This document shows, in pieces, positions 36,525 to 45,494 of a stretch of 64,000 nt of DNA (position 1 is the first letter of the stretch; each line of letters starts with the position of its first letter). Location of the stretch: the NCBI RefSeq assembly GCF_020026925.1, contig NZ_JAIQDW010000012.1:86274-150273 (forward strand), read 5' to 3'. This stretch comes from Flavobacterium hibisci. Its GTDB lineage: Bacteria; Bacteroidota; Bacteroidia; Flavobacteriales; Flavobacteriaceae. The notes below the pieces were generated by a model. The model saw only the letters and a program-made list of their open reading frames with translations, did not search any database and was not told where the DNA came from. Both the position numbers and the translations under genes were made by a program.

Positions 36525-36590
36525 TAATTACTCTTCACTAATTACTCTTCACTAATTACTCTTCACTAATTACTCTTCACTAATTACTAA
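36525..36590. repeat. 14-base tandem repeat (TAATTACTCTTCAC x4 plus partial)
   Basis: The unit TAATTACTCTTCAC occurs at 36525, 36539, 36553 and 36567, followed by a partial copy TAATTACTAA at 36581-36590. Copies are identical, so the array is probably young and variable in number. It lies between the candidate toxin gene and the end of the cvpA-like gene. Confidence 0.95.
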
Positions 36591-36601
36591 GACTAAATTA
36601 A

Positions 36602-37132
36602 TCATTCTTTTCCTGTCGATTCCTCAGCATTCGCTTTTTTCAGTTTTTCATACCCTTTTTCAATCGAAGGATATACAAAAGCGGCTACTTTTTTAATCGG
36701 ATTATAAAAAATATAATGGTCTAAAGTTTCTTTTTTAGCAAAAGTGTGGTTGAAATTAATTTTTTCAAACAGCGCTATAAAAATACTCACAATCAAAACA
36801 GTTTTCAAAACCCTGAAGACGCCCCCGCCCAACTTGTTGATCCATCCCAAATAAGCAAAATCAGCTATTCCGGTTAAAATTTTTGCTAAGAAATAAACCC
36901 CAATTACCACTAAAATAAAAGTCAGGATAAAAGCGGTAACCTGTACTGTGTTGGGATTCCAGGAAACATATTTTACAATGATGTTTTTTAAAAAAGAAGA
37001 GAATTTAATGGCTATATAAATTCCTAACAATAAAGAAATAAAAGAAGCAACTTCTACAAAAAGACCATTTTTAATGCCTTTGTATAGACTGAAGGCTAAA
37101 AGCGCGCCTAAAATGATATCGAAAAAACTCAT
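36602..37132 (-). CDS. CvpA-family inner-membrane protein
   Basis: A 176-residue protein from the ATG at 37132 (MSFFDIILGALLAFSLYKG); the frame extends upstream to 37159 but this start matches the CvpA N-terminus (DIILG..L.....G...GL). Four membrane helices at about 5-25, 28-45, 64-85 and 100-120, with the family motifs GIKNGLFVEVASFISLLLGIY and LGWINKLGGGVFRVLK. The soluble tail (140-176) is charged. CvpA proteins are linked to colicin V production, envelope stress and bile resistance. Monocistronic on the minus strand. Confidence 0.85.
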   Translation of the reverse strand: MSFFDIILGALLAFSLYKGIKNGLFVEVASFISLLLGIYIAIKFSSFLKNIIVKYVSWNPNTVQVTAFILTFILVVIGVYFLAKILTGIADFAYLGWINKLGGGVFRVLKTVLIVSIFIALFEKINFNHTFAKKETLDHYIFYNPIKKVAAFVYPSIEKGYEKLKKANAEESTGKE

Positions 37133-37274
37133 GCTTACTGTCATTTTAATGAGGCGCAAATATAAAAGAATTTATCAGGGATATGTTGTCAAATTTCAAC
37201 TCCGTATCTTTGCAGGCTAAATTTTATGGTTTTGAATTTATAATTCACAATTCATAATTTATAATTATTAAAAA

Positions 37275-37631
37275 ATGTCAAGAGATACACAACTAAAAGA
37301 ACGCTGGGAAAAGCTCGTCGATATATTGTCCAATCAGTTTTCACAGGGAGAAGACTTAGATTTGGATGCCATTATTTACCTTATTGGAGTTCAGGAACTC
37401 GGAAAAGTACACCGTGAATTTAAAAAAGATGAAAAACTAAACCTGATGCATATTGCAATCTGTCGATTGTTAGAGCCTTATGGGTTTTATGAATTCGAAT
37501 ATTTTGACGAAGAAGGCTGGCCGCATTATAAAGTAAAAGAACAATTACCATCCTTAAAAGCAGGGGAACAGTCGGTTTTGATGAAAGAAGCGATTGTGAA
37601 TTATTTTCTGGAACGAGAACTTATTGATTAA
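37275..37631 (+). CDS. Conserved Bacteroidota protein of unknown function
   Basis: A 118-residue acidic, probably cytoplasmic protein (RDTQLKERWEKLVDILSNQF, then LDAIIYLIGVQELGKV and FEYFDEEGWPHY). It contains no membrane segment or recognisable catalytic motif. It lies 125 bases before pheS on the same strand. Its regular length and conservation-like features (aromatic EEGWPHYK, C-terminal helix) argue for a real gene. Function not recognised. Confidence 0.65.
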   Translation: MSRDTQLKERWEKLVDILSNQFSQGEDLDLDAIIYLIGVQELGKVHREFKKDEKLNLMHIAICRLLEPYGFYEFEYFDEEGWPHYKVKEQLPSLKAGEQSVLMKEAIVNYFLERELID

Positions 37632-37756
37632 AAACAGATGTTGGGGAGAAGATTTTATATTTTGGTCTGAAAATATAACAGAACTTTAGAAATACTTCTG
37701 ACTTCTCACACCTAATATCTGACTTTTTTCCTTAAATTTGTACCCTCAATTGAAGA

Positions 37757-38782
37757 ATGGAAATGATAGACAAGATAAAAGAACATATCGAGGAAGCTAA
37801 AGCCTTTAACGAGAAAAACAAAGAATCTTTAGAGAAGTTCCGTGTTAAATATTTAGGAAGTAAAGGTTTGTTGAAGGAACTTTTTACAGAGTTCAAAAAC
37901 ATACCAAACGATCAGAAAAAAGATTTTGGACAGGTAATAAATACTTTAAAAGCGGTTGCTGAAGAAAAAGTAAGAACGATTCAGGAAGAATTGGAAAGCA
38001 AGGAAGAAGTAAAAGGCTTTTTTGGAGACTTAACGCGTTCGCCTGAGCCTGTAATTATTGGTTCACGTCATCCTATTTCGATTGTTAAAAATCAAATTAT
38101 AGATATTTTCGCCAACATCGGCTTCAACGTTTCCGAAGGTCCGGAAATCGAAGACGACTGGCATAACTTTACGGCATTGAACTTACCGGAATACCATCCG
38201 GCGCGTGATATGCAGGATACGTTTTTCATCCAGACCAATCCTGATGTGCTGTTGCGTACGCATACATCCTCTGTTCAGGTGCGTTATATGGAAAATCACA
38301 AACCGCCAATCCGTACGATTTCTCCGGGACGTGTGTTTCGCAACGAAGCCATTTCGTCACGTTCGCATTGTATTTTCCATCAGGTAGAAGGTTTGTACAT
38401 TGACAAAGATGTTTCTTTTGCCGATTTAAAACAGACCTTGCTTTATTTTACTAAAGAAATGTTCGGAAAATCTAAGATTCGTTTGCGTCCGTCTTACTTT
38501 CCGTTTACAGAACCAAGTGCCGAAATTGATATTTACTGGGGCTTAAAAACCGAAACCGATTACCGTATCACTAAAGGAACAGGCTGGCTGGAAATTGGTG
38601 GCTGCGGAATGGTAGATCCAAATGTTCTTAAAAACTGTGATATCAACCCTGATGAATTCAATGGTTTTGCTTTCGGAATGGGAGTAGAACGTATTGCGAT
38701 GCTGCTGTACCAAATTGGGGATATCCGTATGTTTTACGAAAATGATGTTCGCTTCTTAGAGCAATTCAAAGCAAATATTTAA
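37757..38782 (+). CDS. pheS: Phenylalanine--tRNA ligase alpha subunit
   Basis: A 341-residue class II aminoacyl-tRNA synthetase subunit. N-terminal coiled coil (1-100), then the catalytic core: GSRHPISIVKNQIIDIFANI, motif 2 GRVFRNEAISSRSHCIFHQVEG, PSYFPFTEPSAEI and motif 3 GFAFGMGVERIAMLLYQIGD. It charges tRNA-Phe together with PheT, encoded elsewhere. Followed by a terminator at 38800-38840. Confidence 0.98.
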   Translation: MEMIDKIKEHIEEAKAFNEKNKESLEKFRVKYLGSKGLLKELFTEFKNIPNDQKKDFGQVINTLKAVAEEKVRTIQEELESKEEVKGFFGDLTRSPEPVIIGSRHPISIVKNQIIDIFANIGFNVSEGPEIEDDWHNFTALNLPEYHPARDMQDTFFIQTNPDVLLRTHTSSVQVRYMENHKPPIRTISPGRVFRNEAISSRSHCIFHQVEGLYIDKDVSFADLKQTLLYFTKEMFGKSKIRLRPSYFPFTEPSAEIDIYWGLKTETDYRITKGTGWLEIGGCGMVDPNVLKNCDINPDEFNGFAFGMGVERIAMLLYQIGDIRMFYENDVRFLEQFKANI

Positions 38783-38799
38783 AATAAAAATTATAAGTG

Positions 38800-38840
38800 A
38801 AAAGTGATTAGTTAGAAGTTCTGCTTCCTAATCACTTTTT
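38800..38840 (+). terminator. Terminator after pheS
   Basis: AAAAGTGATTAG pairs with CTAATCACTTTT around a 16-base loop, followed by T residues. Confidence 0.75.
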
Positions 38841-38862
38841 ACATTTTACAGCTCACAAAAAA

Positions 38863-39270
38863 ATGAAAAAAGATATCATAATCCCCGAAGTTGAAAACGT
38901 ATTCTTAGCCGCCGTTCAGGAGTGGAGCGACGATTTTATGGAAAAAGTATGGTACGCTTATCTGGTAAACGACAGCGACTTCAATTTAGACAGTGTCATG
39001 GTGGTTTCAAAAGCATTTGGAACTATTGATGGTGAAATGAAAAAAACATCTATTCTCCGTCATGCCTTTGTTGAGGTTCCAGCAGTTTCAGTAGTAAAAA
39101 TCGAAATGATCGAAAAGAGCCTTTTGGTTTTAAACAACGAATTTATGGTAACTTTCTTTATCGGAAATACGTTGTACGATAAGAAATTCATTTTCAAATC
39201 AAACTTAATTAACGAAAACAATACCGAAGAAGTGCCGATTCTTTTTGTTGAAGGGATTATGGTGAAATAG
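38863..39270 (+). CDS. Conserved hypothetical cytoplasmic protein
   Basis: A 135-residue protein of mixed alpha/beta character (IIPEVENVFLAAVQEWS, DFMEKVWYAYLVND, FMVTFFIGNTLYDKKFIF). It has no signal peptide or membrane helix. It is separated from pheS by a terminator and followed by a palindromic repeat. No family recognised; the phenylalanine/tyrosine-rich strand pattern suggests a compact beta-sheet domain. Confidence 0.6.
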   Translation: MKKDIIIPEVENVFLAAVQEWSDDFMEKVWYAYLVNDSDFNLDSVMVVSKAFGTIDGEMKKTSILRHAFVEVPAVSVVKIEMIEKSLLVLNNEFMVTFFIGNTLYDKKFIFKSNLINENNTEEVPILFVEGIMVK

Positions 39271-39305
39271 GTTTTTAAAAAATCGCTGATTGTAATTATG
39301 AAATT

Positions 39306-39430
39306 CGTCAGTTCGAGTGTTTTTTGAGCAGAGAAACGAATCAAAAAATGTATCGAGAACCCTTGTGAAACGAAGACTTCTCGATACATTTTTGGCTAAT
39401 AAAATCTATTTTCCAAAACTCGAAGTGACG
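39306..39430. repeat. Long palindromic repeat (CAGTTCGAGTG ... CTCGAAGTGACG)
   Basis: Outer arms CGTCAGTTCGAGTG and CTCGAAGTGACG, inner arms TGTATCGAGAAC and CTTCTCGATACA. A second copy with the same outer and inner arms lies at 59035-59172, with different loop sequence. Confidence 0.85.
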
Positions 39431-39445
39431 TAAGTTGTGTTATTT

Positions 39446-40015
39446 TCAAAACCTATAAACCTTCTCAGGCGTCACGCAATAATCCAGTTTTATGTCCGAT
39501 TCAAAAACATCATCAATCTGGGCTACAGCTTCAAAAAAAGAAAGCCCAATTTTGATGGTTTCTGGTTTGCATTCGGCTAAAAATTTATCGTAAAATCCTT
39601 TTCCGTAGCCAATACGGTTTCCAAAAACATCAAAAGCCAAAAGCGGTACAAAAACCACTTCGATAGTTTGAGAAGGAACTGGCAAACCATTTACAGGTTC
39701 TGGAATATTGTATTCGTTTTTTCTGATTTTGGTATTGTCAGTAAGTAAAAAGTGCGACATGATTCGGGTGTCAAAATCACTTTTAGAAATCACAATTTCT
39801 TTGTCTTTTCCGGAAAGTAAATGCAGAATGAACTCGGTATTTACTTCTTTTTGTTCTTCAATCGGAAGAAAAACATGATAATAAGTTTTATCCCAAATAG
39901 GTAAGGAGATCAATTGATTGCTTATTTCAAGGCTTTTTTCTTCAATAACTTCCTCAGTAAGTTCTTTTCGGAGCTTTTTATAGTGTATGCGAAGTTCTTT
40001 TTTAGTCGTCGGCAT
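39446..40015 (-). CDS. 5-formyltetrahydrofolate cyclo-ligase
   Basis: A 189-residue 5-FTHF cyclo-ligase (MTHFS family), which converts 5-formyl-THF to 5,10-methenyl-THF using ATP. Seen: N-terminal KKELRIHYKKLRKEL, the substrate region FLPIEEQKEVNTEFI, and the ATP-binding signature FVPLLAFDVFGNRIGYGKGFYDKFL, typical of the family. It overlaps the upstream M14 gene by 14 bases, so the two are co-transcribed. Confidence 0.93.
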   Translation of the reverse strand: MPTTKKELRIHYKKLRKELTEEVIEEKSLEISNQLISLPIWDKTYYHVFLPIEEQKEVNTEFILHLLSGKDKEIVISKSDFDTRIMSHFLLTDNTKIRKNEYNIPEPVNGLPVPSQTIEVVFVPLLAFDVFGNRIGYGKGFYDKFLAECKPETIKIGLSFFEAVAQIDDVFESDIKLDYCVTPEKVYRF

Positions 40016-40982
40016 TGTCGTCTACATTTTTAGAAATATGGTAAATAGCATCGCCTTCATAAACAATTGGCGAATGATTGGCGTTGATGACAAAACCGTC
40101 ATGCGGCGCTTTTACTTTTTGCTCAAATTTACCAAAAGGATCTGTAATGATGGCTAAAATAGTTCCTTTCGTAACAAATCGGCTTACCATATTATAATCG
40201 TGTAATAACCCGGATTGTTTGGCTCTCAGCCAGACTGAATTTTTAATATAAATAGAAGGAAAATCAGCTTTTTCCACTACATGTTTCGGGTCGAGCATAT
40301 TTAAATAAGCAAGCAGACGTTTGGTACCTTTTACACCTTCATTGGCCACAGGGTTATTGATGTCCAATGATTTTCCGCCTTCAAAAAGCAGCATTTTTAC
40401 ATTCGCTTTTTCAGAAGTATTTCTAAAAGAACCATTGATGTTTTTCGAATACAAGGTAAACGGAGCATTAAAAACATCTGCCAGAAGTTTTAATTCGGGA
40501 TTGTTCTCTGTAATTCGAATTTGCGGAGCATTAAAACGGCTTGCGCCTCCGGCATGAAAATCCACAGCATAATCAATAATAGGCAATATCTGATTGGTGA
40601 TATGAAAAGCAAAACGGCTTGCAAGTGATCCTTTTTTGCTTCCGGGAAAAACACGGTTTAGGTCGCGCCCATCAGGAAATTCCCTTGATTTATTGACAAA
40701 ACCGTAAATATTGATAATCGGAATGCAAATAATAGTGCCTCTTGTGGGACGGTTTATTTTTTTACTGATGATCTGGCGTACCACTTCGACACCATTTATC
40801 TCATCGCCGTGAATTCCGGCTGAAAATAAAACTACGGGGCCATCAATCTTAGACCTTCGAACAATAATCGGAATATTAAGCTTGGTTGTAGTATGTAATC
40901 TGGCGATTTCTACATTGATCGTTTTGTTTTCTCCGGGCAAAATCGATTCGCCAAAAAGAACCATTGGGGCATTGTTTTTCAT
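40002..40982 (-). CDS. Succinylglutamate desuccinylase/aspartoacylase-family (M14) metallohydrolase
   Basis: A 326-residue zinc amidohydrolase-like protein. The zinc motif is SAGIHGDEINGVE (H..E), with GRDLNRVFPG downstream, the third histidine in YAVDFHAGG and the catalytic-type glutamate region MLLFEGGKSLD. The C-terminal beta-domain (GTILAIITDPFGKFEQKVKAPHDG) resembles a barrel-sandwich hybrid. Such proteins often accompany RimK-like ligases in Bacteroidota; none is present here. It overlaps the folate cyclo-ligase gene by 14 bases. Substrate unknown. Confidence 0.85.
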   Translation of the reverse strand: MKNNAPMVLFGESILPGENKTINVEIARLHTTTKLNIPIIVRRSKIDGPVVLFSAGIHGDEINGVEVVRQIISKKINRPTRGTIICIPIINIYGFVNKSREFPDGRDLNRVFPGSKKGSLASRFAFHITNQILPIIDYAVDFHAGGASRFNAPQIRITENNPELKLLADVFNAPFTLYSKNINGSFRNTSEKANVKMLLFEGGKSLDINNPVANEGVKGTKRLLAYLNMLDPKHVVEKADFPSIYIKNSVWLRAKQSGLLHDYNMVSRFVTKGTILAIITDPFGKFEQKVKAPHDGFVINANHSPIVYEGDAIYHISKNVDDNADD

Positions 40983-41125
40983 GTCGGATTTTAAACAGGC
41001 TCTAAATATAGAAATTATTCTTTTGATTTCGTAAATTTGAAAAGATTTCAGTGTTAAGCTTTCCAGTACACACCGGAATGTTGTCTTGACAATGATATTT
41101 TAATATTCTCCAGAAATAAAACAGC

Positions 41126-42919
41126 ATGCCAATACCGTCTTTAGAACTTCAAATTCAAACCCTGCCGGACAATCCCGGTGTCTATCAGTATTATGATAAA
41201 GACGGAAAGATTTTATATGTTGGAAAAGCAAAAAATCTGAAAAAAAGGGTTTCTTCGTATTTTAATAAAATTCATGATACAAGGAAAACCAATGTGTTGG
41301 TACGCAAAATCGTAACCATTAAACATATTGTAGTTCCTACAGAAACAGATGCGCTTTTATTAGAAAACAACTTAATCAAAAGCCTGCAGCCCCGTTATAA
41401 CGTGCTTTTACGTGACGACAAAAGTTATCCGTGGATCTGTATCAAAAAAGAGCCTTTCTCCAGGATATTCCTGACCAGAAGAATGATAAAAGACGGATCT
41501 GAATATTTTGGTCCGTACACCAATTTCAAAATGGTATATACGATTCTGGATTTAATTAAAGAATTGTATCCGTTAAGAACCTGCAATTATGATTTGAGCG
41601 AATCGAATATCAATTCTGGAAAGTTCAAGGTTTGCCTGGAATATCATATCGGAAATTGCAAAGGGCCATGTGAAGGATTGGAGCCTTTAGAAGAATACCA
41701 AAGACAAGTCAACGCCATTCGTGAAATTCTGAAAGGGAATTTTAAAGAAAGTTTAAAGGATTTCAAAAAATTGATGAACACTTATGCGCAGAATTTGCAA
41801 TTTGAAGAAGCGCAGAAAATAAAGGAAAAGATAGAAATTCTTGAAAATTATCAATCCAGATCGACCATCATCAATCCGAAGATTACCAACATTGATGTTT
41901 TCTCGATTGTATCTGACGAAAGTGCGGCGTATGTTAACTTTTTACAGATTTCGCACGGATCGATTATTCGTTCGCATACTTTAGAAATAAAGAAAAAGCT
42001 GGATGAGAGCGACGAAGAATTATTGGAACTGGCCATTGTAGAATTGCGGGAACGTTTTCAATTATTATCAAAAGAAATCATTGTTCCTTTTGAACTGGAT
42101 TTAGGGGAGAACCTAAAAGTAACCGTTCCGCAGCTTGGAGACAAAAAACAGATTCTGGACTTGTCAATTCGAAATGCCAAATTCTACCGGATCGAACAAT
42201 TGAAACAATTGCAGATTGTAGATCCGGATCGTCACGTAAACCGTATCATGTCGCAAATGCAGAAAGATTTACGTCTTCCTTCTGAACCTCGACATATCGA
42301 ATGTTTTGATAACTCAAACATTCAGGGGACAAATCCTGTGGCTGCCTGTGTGGTTTTTAAAGACGGAAAACCAAGCAAGAAAGATTATCGCCATTTTAAC
42401 GTAAAAACCGTTGTAGGTCCAGACGATTTTGCCTCTATGACCGAAATTGTATATCGCCGTTACAAAAGATTACTCGACGAAAACGAACCGCTTCCGCAGC
42501 TGATTATTATTGACGGAGGAAAAGGACAATTATCGGCCGCCCTGAAAAGTATTGATGAACTCGGATTACGAGGTAAAATTGCCATTATCGGAATCGCAAA
42601 ACGCCTTGAAGAGCTGTTTTATCCCGGCGATTCTATTCCGTTGTATCTCGACAAAAAATCTGAAACCCTGAAGATCATCCAGCAATTGCGAAATGAAGCA
42701 CACCGATTCGGAATCACTTTTCACCGTGATAAACGAAGCAAAGCGGCTCTTAATTCATCTGTTGAAAGTATTCCCGGAATTGGCGAAAAAACGATGCTTG
42801 CGTTAATACAACATTTCAAAAGTGTTAAAAGATTAAAATTGGCCACTGAAAAAGAAATTTCTGATGTAATAGGGGTATCAAAAGCCAAAAAAATTGTCGA
42901 ATTTTACAAAACCAATTAG
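41126..42919 (+). CDS. uvrC: Excinuclease ABC subunit C
   Basis: A 597-residue UvrC. Domains: GIY-YIG nuclease at about 14-95 (NPGVYQYYDKDGKILYVGKA), a UVR helical hairpin at about 205-240 (AQNLQFEEAQKIKEKIEIL), the RNase H-like 5' nuclease domain from about 385 (HIECFDNSNIQGTNPVAACVVF, IIDGGKGQLSAA) and helix-hairpin-helix motifs at the C-terminus (SIPGIGEKTMLALI). It makes dual incisions in nucleotide excision repair with UvrAB. The patatin-like gene starts 9 bases downstream. Confidence 0.97.
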   Translation: MPIPSLELQIQTLPDNPGVYQYYDKDGKILYVGKAKNLKKRVSSYFNKIHDTRKTNVLVRKIVTIKHIVVPTETDALLLENNLIKSLQPRYNVLLRDDKSYPWICIKKEPFSRIFLTRRMIKDGSEYFGPYTNFKMVYTILDLIKELYPLRTCNYDLSESNINSGKFKVCLEYHIGNCKGPCEGLEPLEEYQRQVNAIREILKGNFKESLKDFKKLMNTYAQNLQFEEAQKIKEKIEILENYQSRSTIINPKITNIDVFSIVSDESAAYVNFLQISHGSIIRSHTLEIKKKLDESDEELLELAIVELRERFQLLSKEIIVPFELDLGENLKVTVPQLGDKKQILDLSIRNAKFYRIEQLKQLQIVDPDRHVNRIMSQMQKDLRLPSEPRHIECFDNSNIQGTNPVAACVVFKDGKPSKKDYRHFNVKTVVGPDDFASMTEIVYRRYKRLLDENEPLPQLIIIDGGKGQLSAALKSIDELGLRGKIAIIGIAKRLEELFYPGDSIPLYLDKKSETLKIIQQLRNEAHRFGITFHRDKRSKAALNSSVESIPGIGEKTMLALIQHFKSVKRLKLATEKEISDVIGVSKAKKIVEFYKTN

Positions 42920-42928
42920 CAAATTTTT

Positions 42929-45280
42929 ATGCGCCTAATCCAGCTGTCCATTTCAAACGCCCGGTCAAAAAGCTTTTTTTCTGCTGCAAAAAAAGGAGCT
43001 TCTATGGTCGCTCTTTTTTTACACGAAAAAATAGCTTTTTGTCTCTCGCGGTTTTCCATTTCCATCTGGGGCGGGGCATCAGTGTTTTTAATGCTAGTAT
43101 CACTTAATCCGCAAAATTCATTTTCACAAGAAAAAAAACAGGACAGTATTAAAAGGCCAAAAATTGGTTTGGTATTGAGTGGTGGCGGGGCTAAAGGATT
43201 TGCCCACATCGGGGTTTTAAAAGTGCTTGAAGAAGCCGGATTAAAAGTAGATTACATTGGCGGAACCAGTATGGGTTCCATTATAGGAGGGCTTTATGCG
43301 ACAGGATACAATGCAGCACAAATTGATTCTATTTTTAGACGAACTAATTTTGACGAACTCATTAATGATTATATACCAAGGGCTTCCAAAAATTTCTATG
43401 GTAAACGAAATGATGAATTATATGCTATTGTTTTGCCTTTTAGTAATTTAAGGGTTGGAATTCCCGAAGCACTTTCTAAAGGAATGTATAATTATAATTT
43501 ACTAAGCAGTCTGACCCGGAATGTACGTCATGTACGTGATTTTAACAAACTGCCAACTCCTTTTTTATGTATCGGAACAGATATAGAAACAGGTGAGGAG
43601 GTATTACTGAATAAAGGAAATCTGGCCCAGGCAATGGTGGCAAGTGCCGCTTTTCCGTCTTTATTTTCTCCTGTTGAAGTAGATGGGAAATTACTGGTTG
43701 ACGGAGGTGTTGTGAACAATTATCCTATTAAGGAGGTTCGTGATTTAGGAGCAGATATTATCATAGGAGTTGATGTGCAGGATGATTTGCTAAACAGAAA
43801 AGGCCTGAAAAATGCAACCCGTATTCTTGTTCAGATTACAAATATGCAGTCGATTGAAAAAATGAAGGCCAAAAGGGCAGATACAGATATTTATATTAAA
43901 CCCGATATTCGTGATTTTGGCGTTATTTCATTTGACAGAGGCGGAGAAATTATCAGAAGAGGCGAAGATGCCACATTTGAAGTATATGAAAAAATTAAAG
44001 CTCTGGCAGAAGGGCAAAATTTTTATAGAAAGCCCAAATTAAAAATAGGTTCTGATACTCTTGAAATAGAAAAAATAAACAATACAAAGCTGACGGATTA
44101 TACGAAAGAATATTTAACAAGCAAGCTTCGCTTTAAACCAGGAAGCACCATAACATATGAAGATCTTCGCGTAGGAATAAATAACATAGATGCAACACAC
44201 AACTTTAGTGCTATTTCTTATTCGCTGGAGCCAAACGGAAATAAAGATGATTTGAATCTCGTACTGAAAGAGAATCCAACACATACTTATTTAAAACTGG
44301 GACTTCATTATGACGGACTTTATAAAAGTGCTGTTCTGCTAAACCTTACCCATAGAAAGACATTTTTAAAAAACGATAATACTTCACTGGATATCATTTT
44401 GGGCGATAATTTCAGGTACGATTTCAATTATTATGTCGAAAACGGTTTTAATATCAGTTTTGGTTTCAACTCAAGGCTTAATCAGTTTAACCGGAATGTA
44501 ACAGAAAGTATTAGTAATCAGTTGGCAGGAAATCTGGATAATTTGATTAATGTTGATTTTTTAGATATCTCACACCAGGCTTATTTTCAAACTATTTTCG
44601 TGCAAAAATTCCTTATGGGCGGTGGACTTGAATATAAGTTCCTGAAAATAAAATCCCCAACACTGGATACTAATAAAACTATTGATGAAAGTAATTATTT
44701 TAGTGTTTTTGGTTATTTAAAATACGATTCTTTTGATAATAAAAGTTTCCCAAAAACAGGATGGTATTTTTCAGGTGACGTTCAGACTTATCTTGCATCA
44801 TCGGATTATACACATCAATTCTATCCTTTTTCTACGGCAAAAGCCGAAATCGGTATTGCCAGAACAGTTTTTAACAGAGCTACAATAAAGTTTCAGTCGG
44901 ATGCCGGGCTTGCTTTCGGGAATGACAGCGTACCCTTCTTCGATTATATACTGGGAGGATATGGTTATAATAAAGTAAATAATTTTAATTATTTTTATGG
45001 TTATGACTTCCTGAGTATTGCCGGTGATAGTTATATAAAAGCTGGTATAACGTTCGATTATGAAATATTCAGAAAAAATCACCTTAATTTTTCTGCCAAT
45101 TATGCTAATCTGGGAGATGATCTTTTTAGCACAGTAGACTGGATTGATATGCCCAAATATTCGGGTTATGCAATAGGATATGGGCTGGAAACCATGATTG
45201 GTCCAATAGAAGTAAAGTATTCATGGTCGCCGGAAAATGCTAAAGGATATACCTGGTTCAATATTGGATTTTCGTTTTAA
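42929..45280 (+). CDS. Patatin-like phospholipase with C-terminal BamA-type beta-barrel
   Basis: A 783-residue protein. The patatin domain (about 78-275) has the oxyanion motif SGGGAKGFAHIGVL, the nucleophile serine in GGTSMGSIIGGL and the dyad aspartate in DGGVVNNYP. A POTRA-like stretch (about 385-440) and a beta-barrel ending YTWFNIGFSF follow, the layout of outer-membrane patatins. The first 70 residues are odd: the signal peptide is preceded or interrupted by a segment (LSISNARSKSFFSAAKKG onward) whose DNA forms a nested inverted repeat. Alternative starts at 43004, GTG 43082 or 43091 shorten or remove it. Predicted location: outer membrane, lipase facing the periplasm or exterior. Confidence 0.85.
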   Translation: MRLIQLSISNARSKSFFSAAKKGASMVALFLHEKIAFCLSRFSISIWGGASVFLMLVSLNPQNSFSQEKKQDSIKRPKIGLVLSGGGAKGFAHIGVLKVLEEAGLKVDYIGGTSMGSIIGGLYATGYNAAQIDSIFRRTNFDELINDYIPRASKNFYGKRNDELYAIVLPFSNLRVGIPEALSKGMYNYNLLSSLTRNVRHVRDFNKLPTPFLCIGTDIETGEEVLLNKGNLAQAMVASAAFPSLFSPVEVDGKLLVDGGVVNNYPIKEVRDLGADIIIGVDVQDDLLNRKGLKNATRILVQITNMQSIEKMKAKRADTDIYIKPDIRDFGVISFDRGGEIIRRGEDATFEVYEKIKALAEGQNFYRKPKLKIGSDTLEIEKINNTKLTDYTKEYLTSKLRFKPGSTITYEDLRVGINNIDATHNFSAISYSLEPNGNKDDLNLVLKENPTHTYLKLGLHYDGLYKSAVLLNLTHRKTFLKNDNTSLDIILGDNFRYDFNYYVENGFNISFGFNSRLNQFNRNVTESISNQLAGNLDNLINVDFLDISHQAYFQTIFVQKFLMGGGLEYKFLKIKSPTLDTNKTIDESNYFSVFGYLKYDSFDNKSFPKTGWYFSGDVQTYLASSDYTHQFYPFSTAKAEIGIARTVFNRATIKFQSDAGLAFGNDSVPFFDYILGGYGYNKVNNFNYFYGYDFLSIAGDSYIKAGITFDYEIFRKNHLNFSANYANLGDDLFSTVDWIDMPKYSGYAIGYGLETMIGPIEVKYSWSPENAKGYTWFNIGFSF

Positions 45281-45494
45281 TTTATAATTTAGCTCAATAA
45301 AAATTACGATATTTGTTGTAATGAAAACAAAATGGACAGGTTTATTAGAGTATCTTCAATTCCTCATCAAGAGAAATCCTGAGTAGGCTATCGAATTGAG
45401 GTAATTTGGGTCATCTAAAAATGATCAGATTATCTGTTCACTCAATTCTAATTTTTCGAATTATCTAATTTATAAATTATCTAATTGAAAAGCC

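Noticed and set aside
36525..36590. CRISPR array
   Set aside because: Units are 14 bases, contiguous and identical, with no spacers and no cas genes.
42916..43209. 97-residue minus-strand frame over the patatin start
   Set aside because: Antisense through the inverted repeat and signal peptide; no family match by eye. The palindrome explains why it is open.
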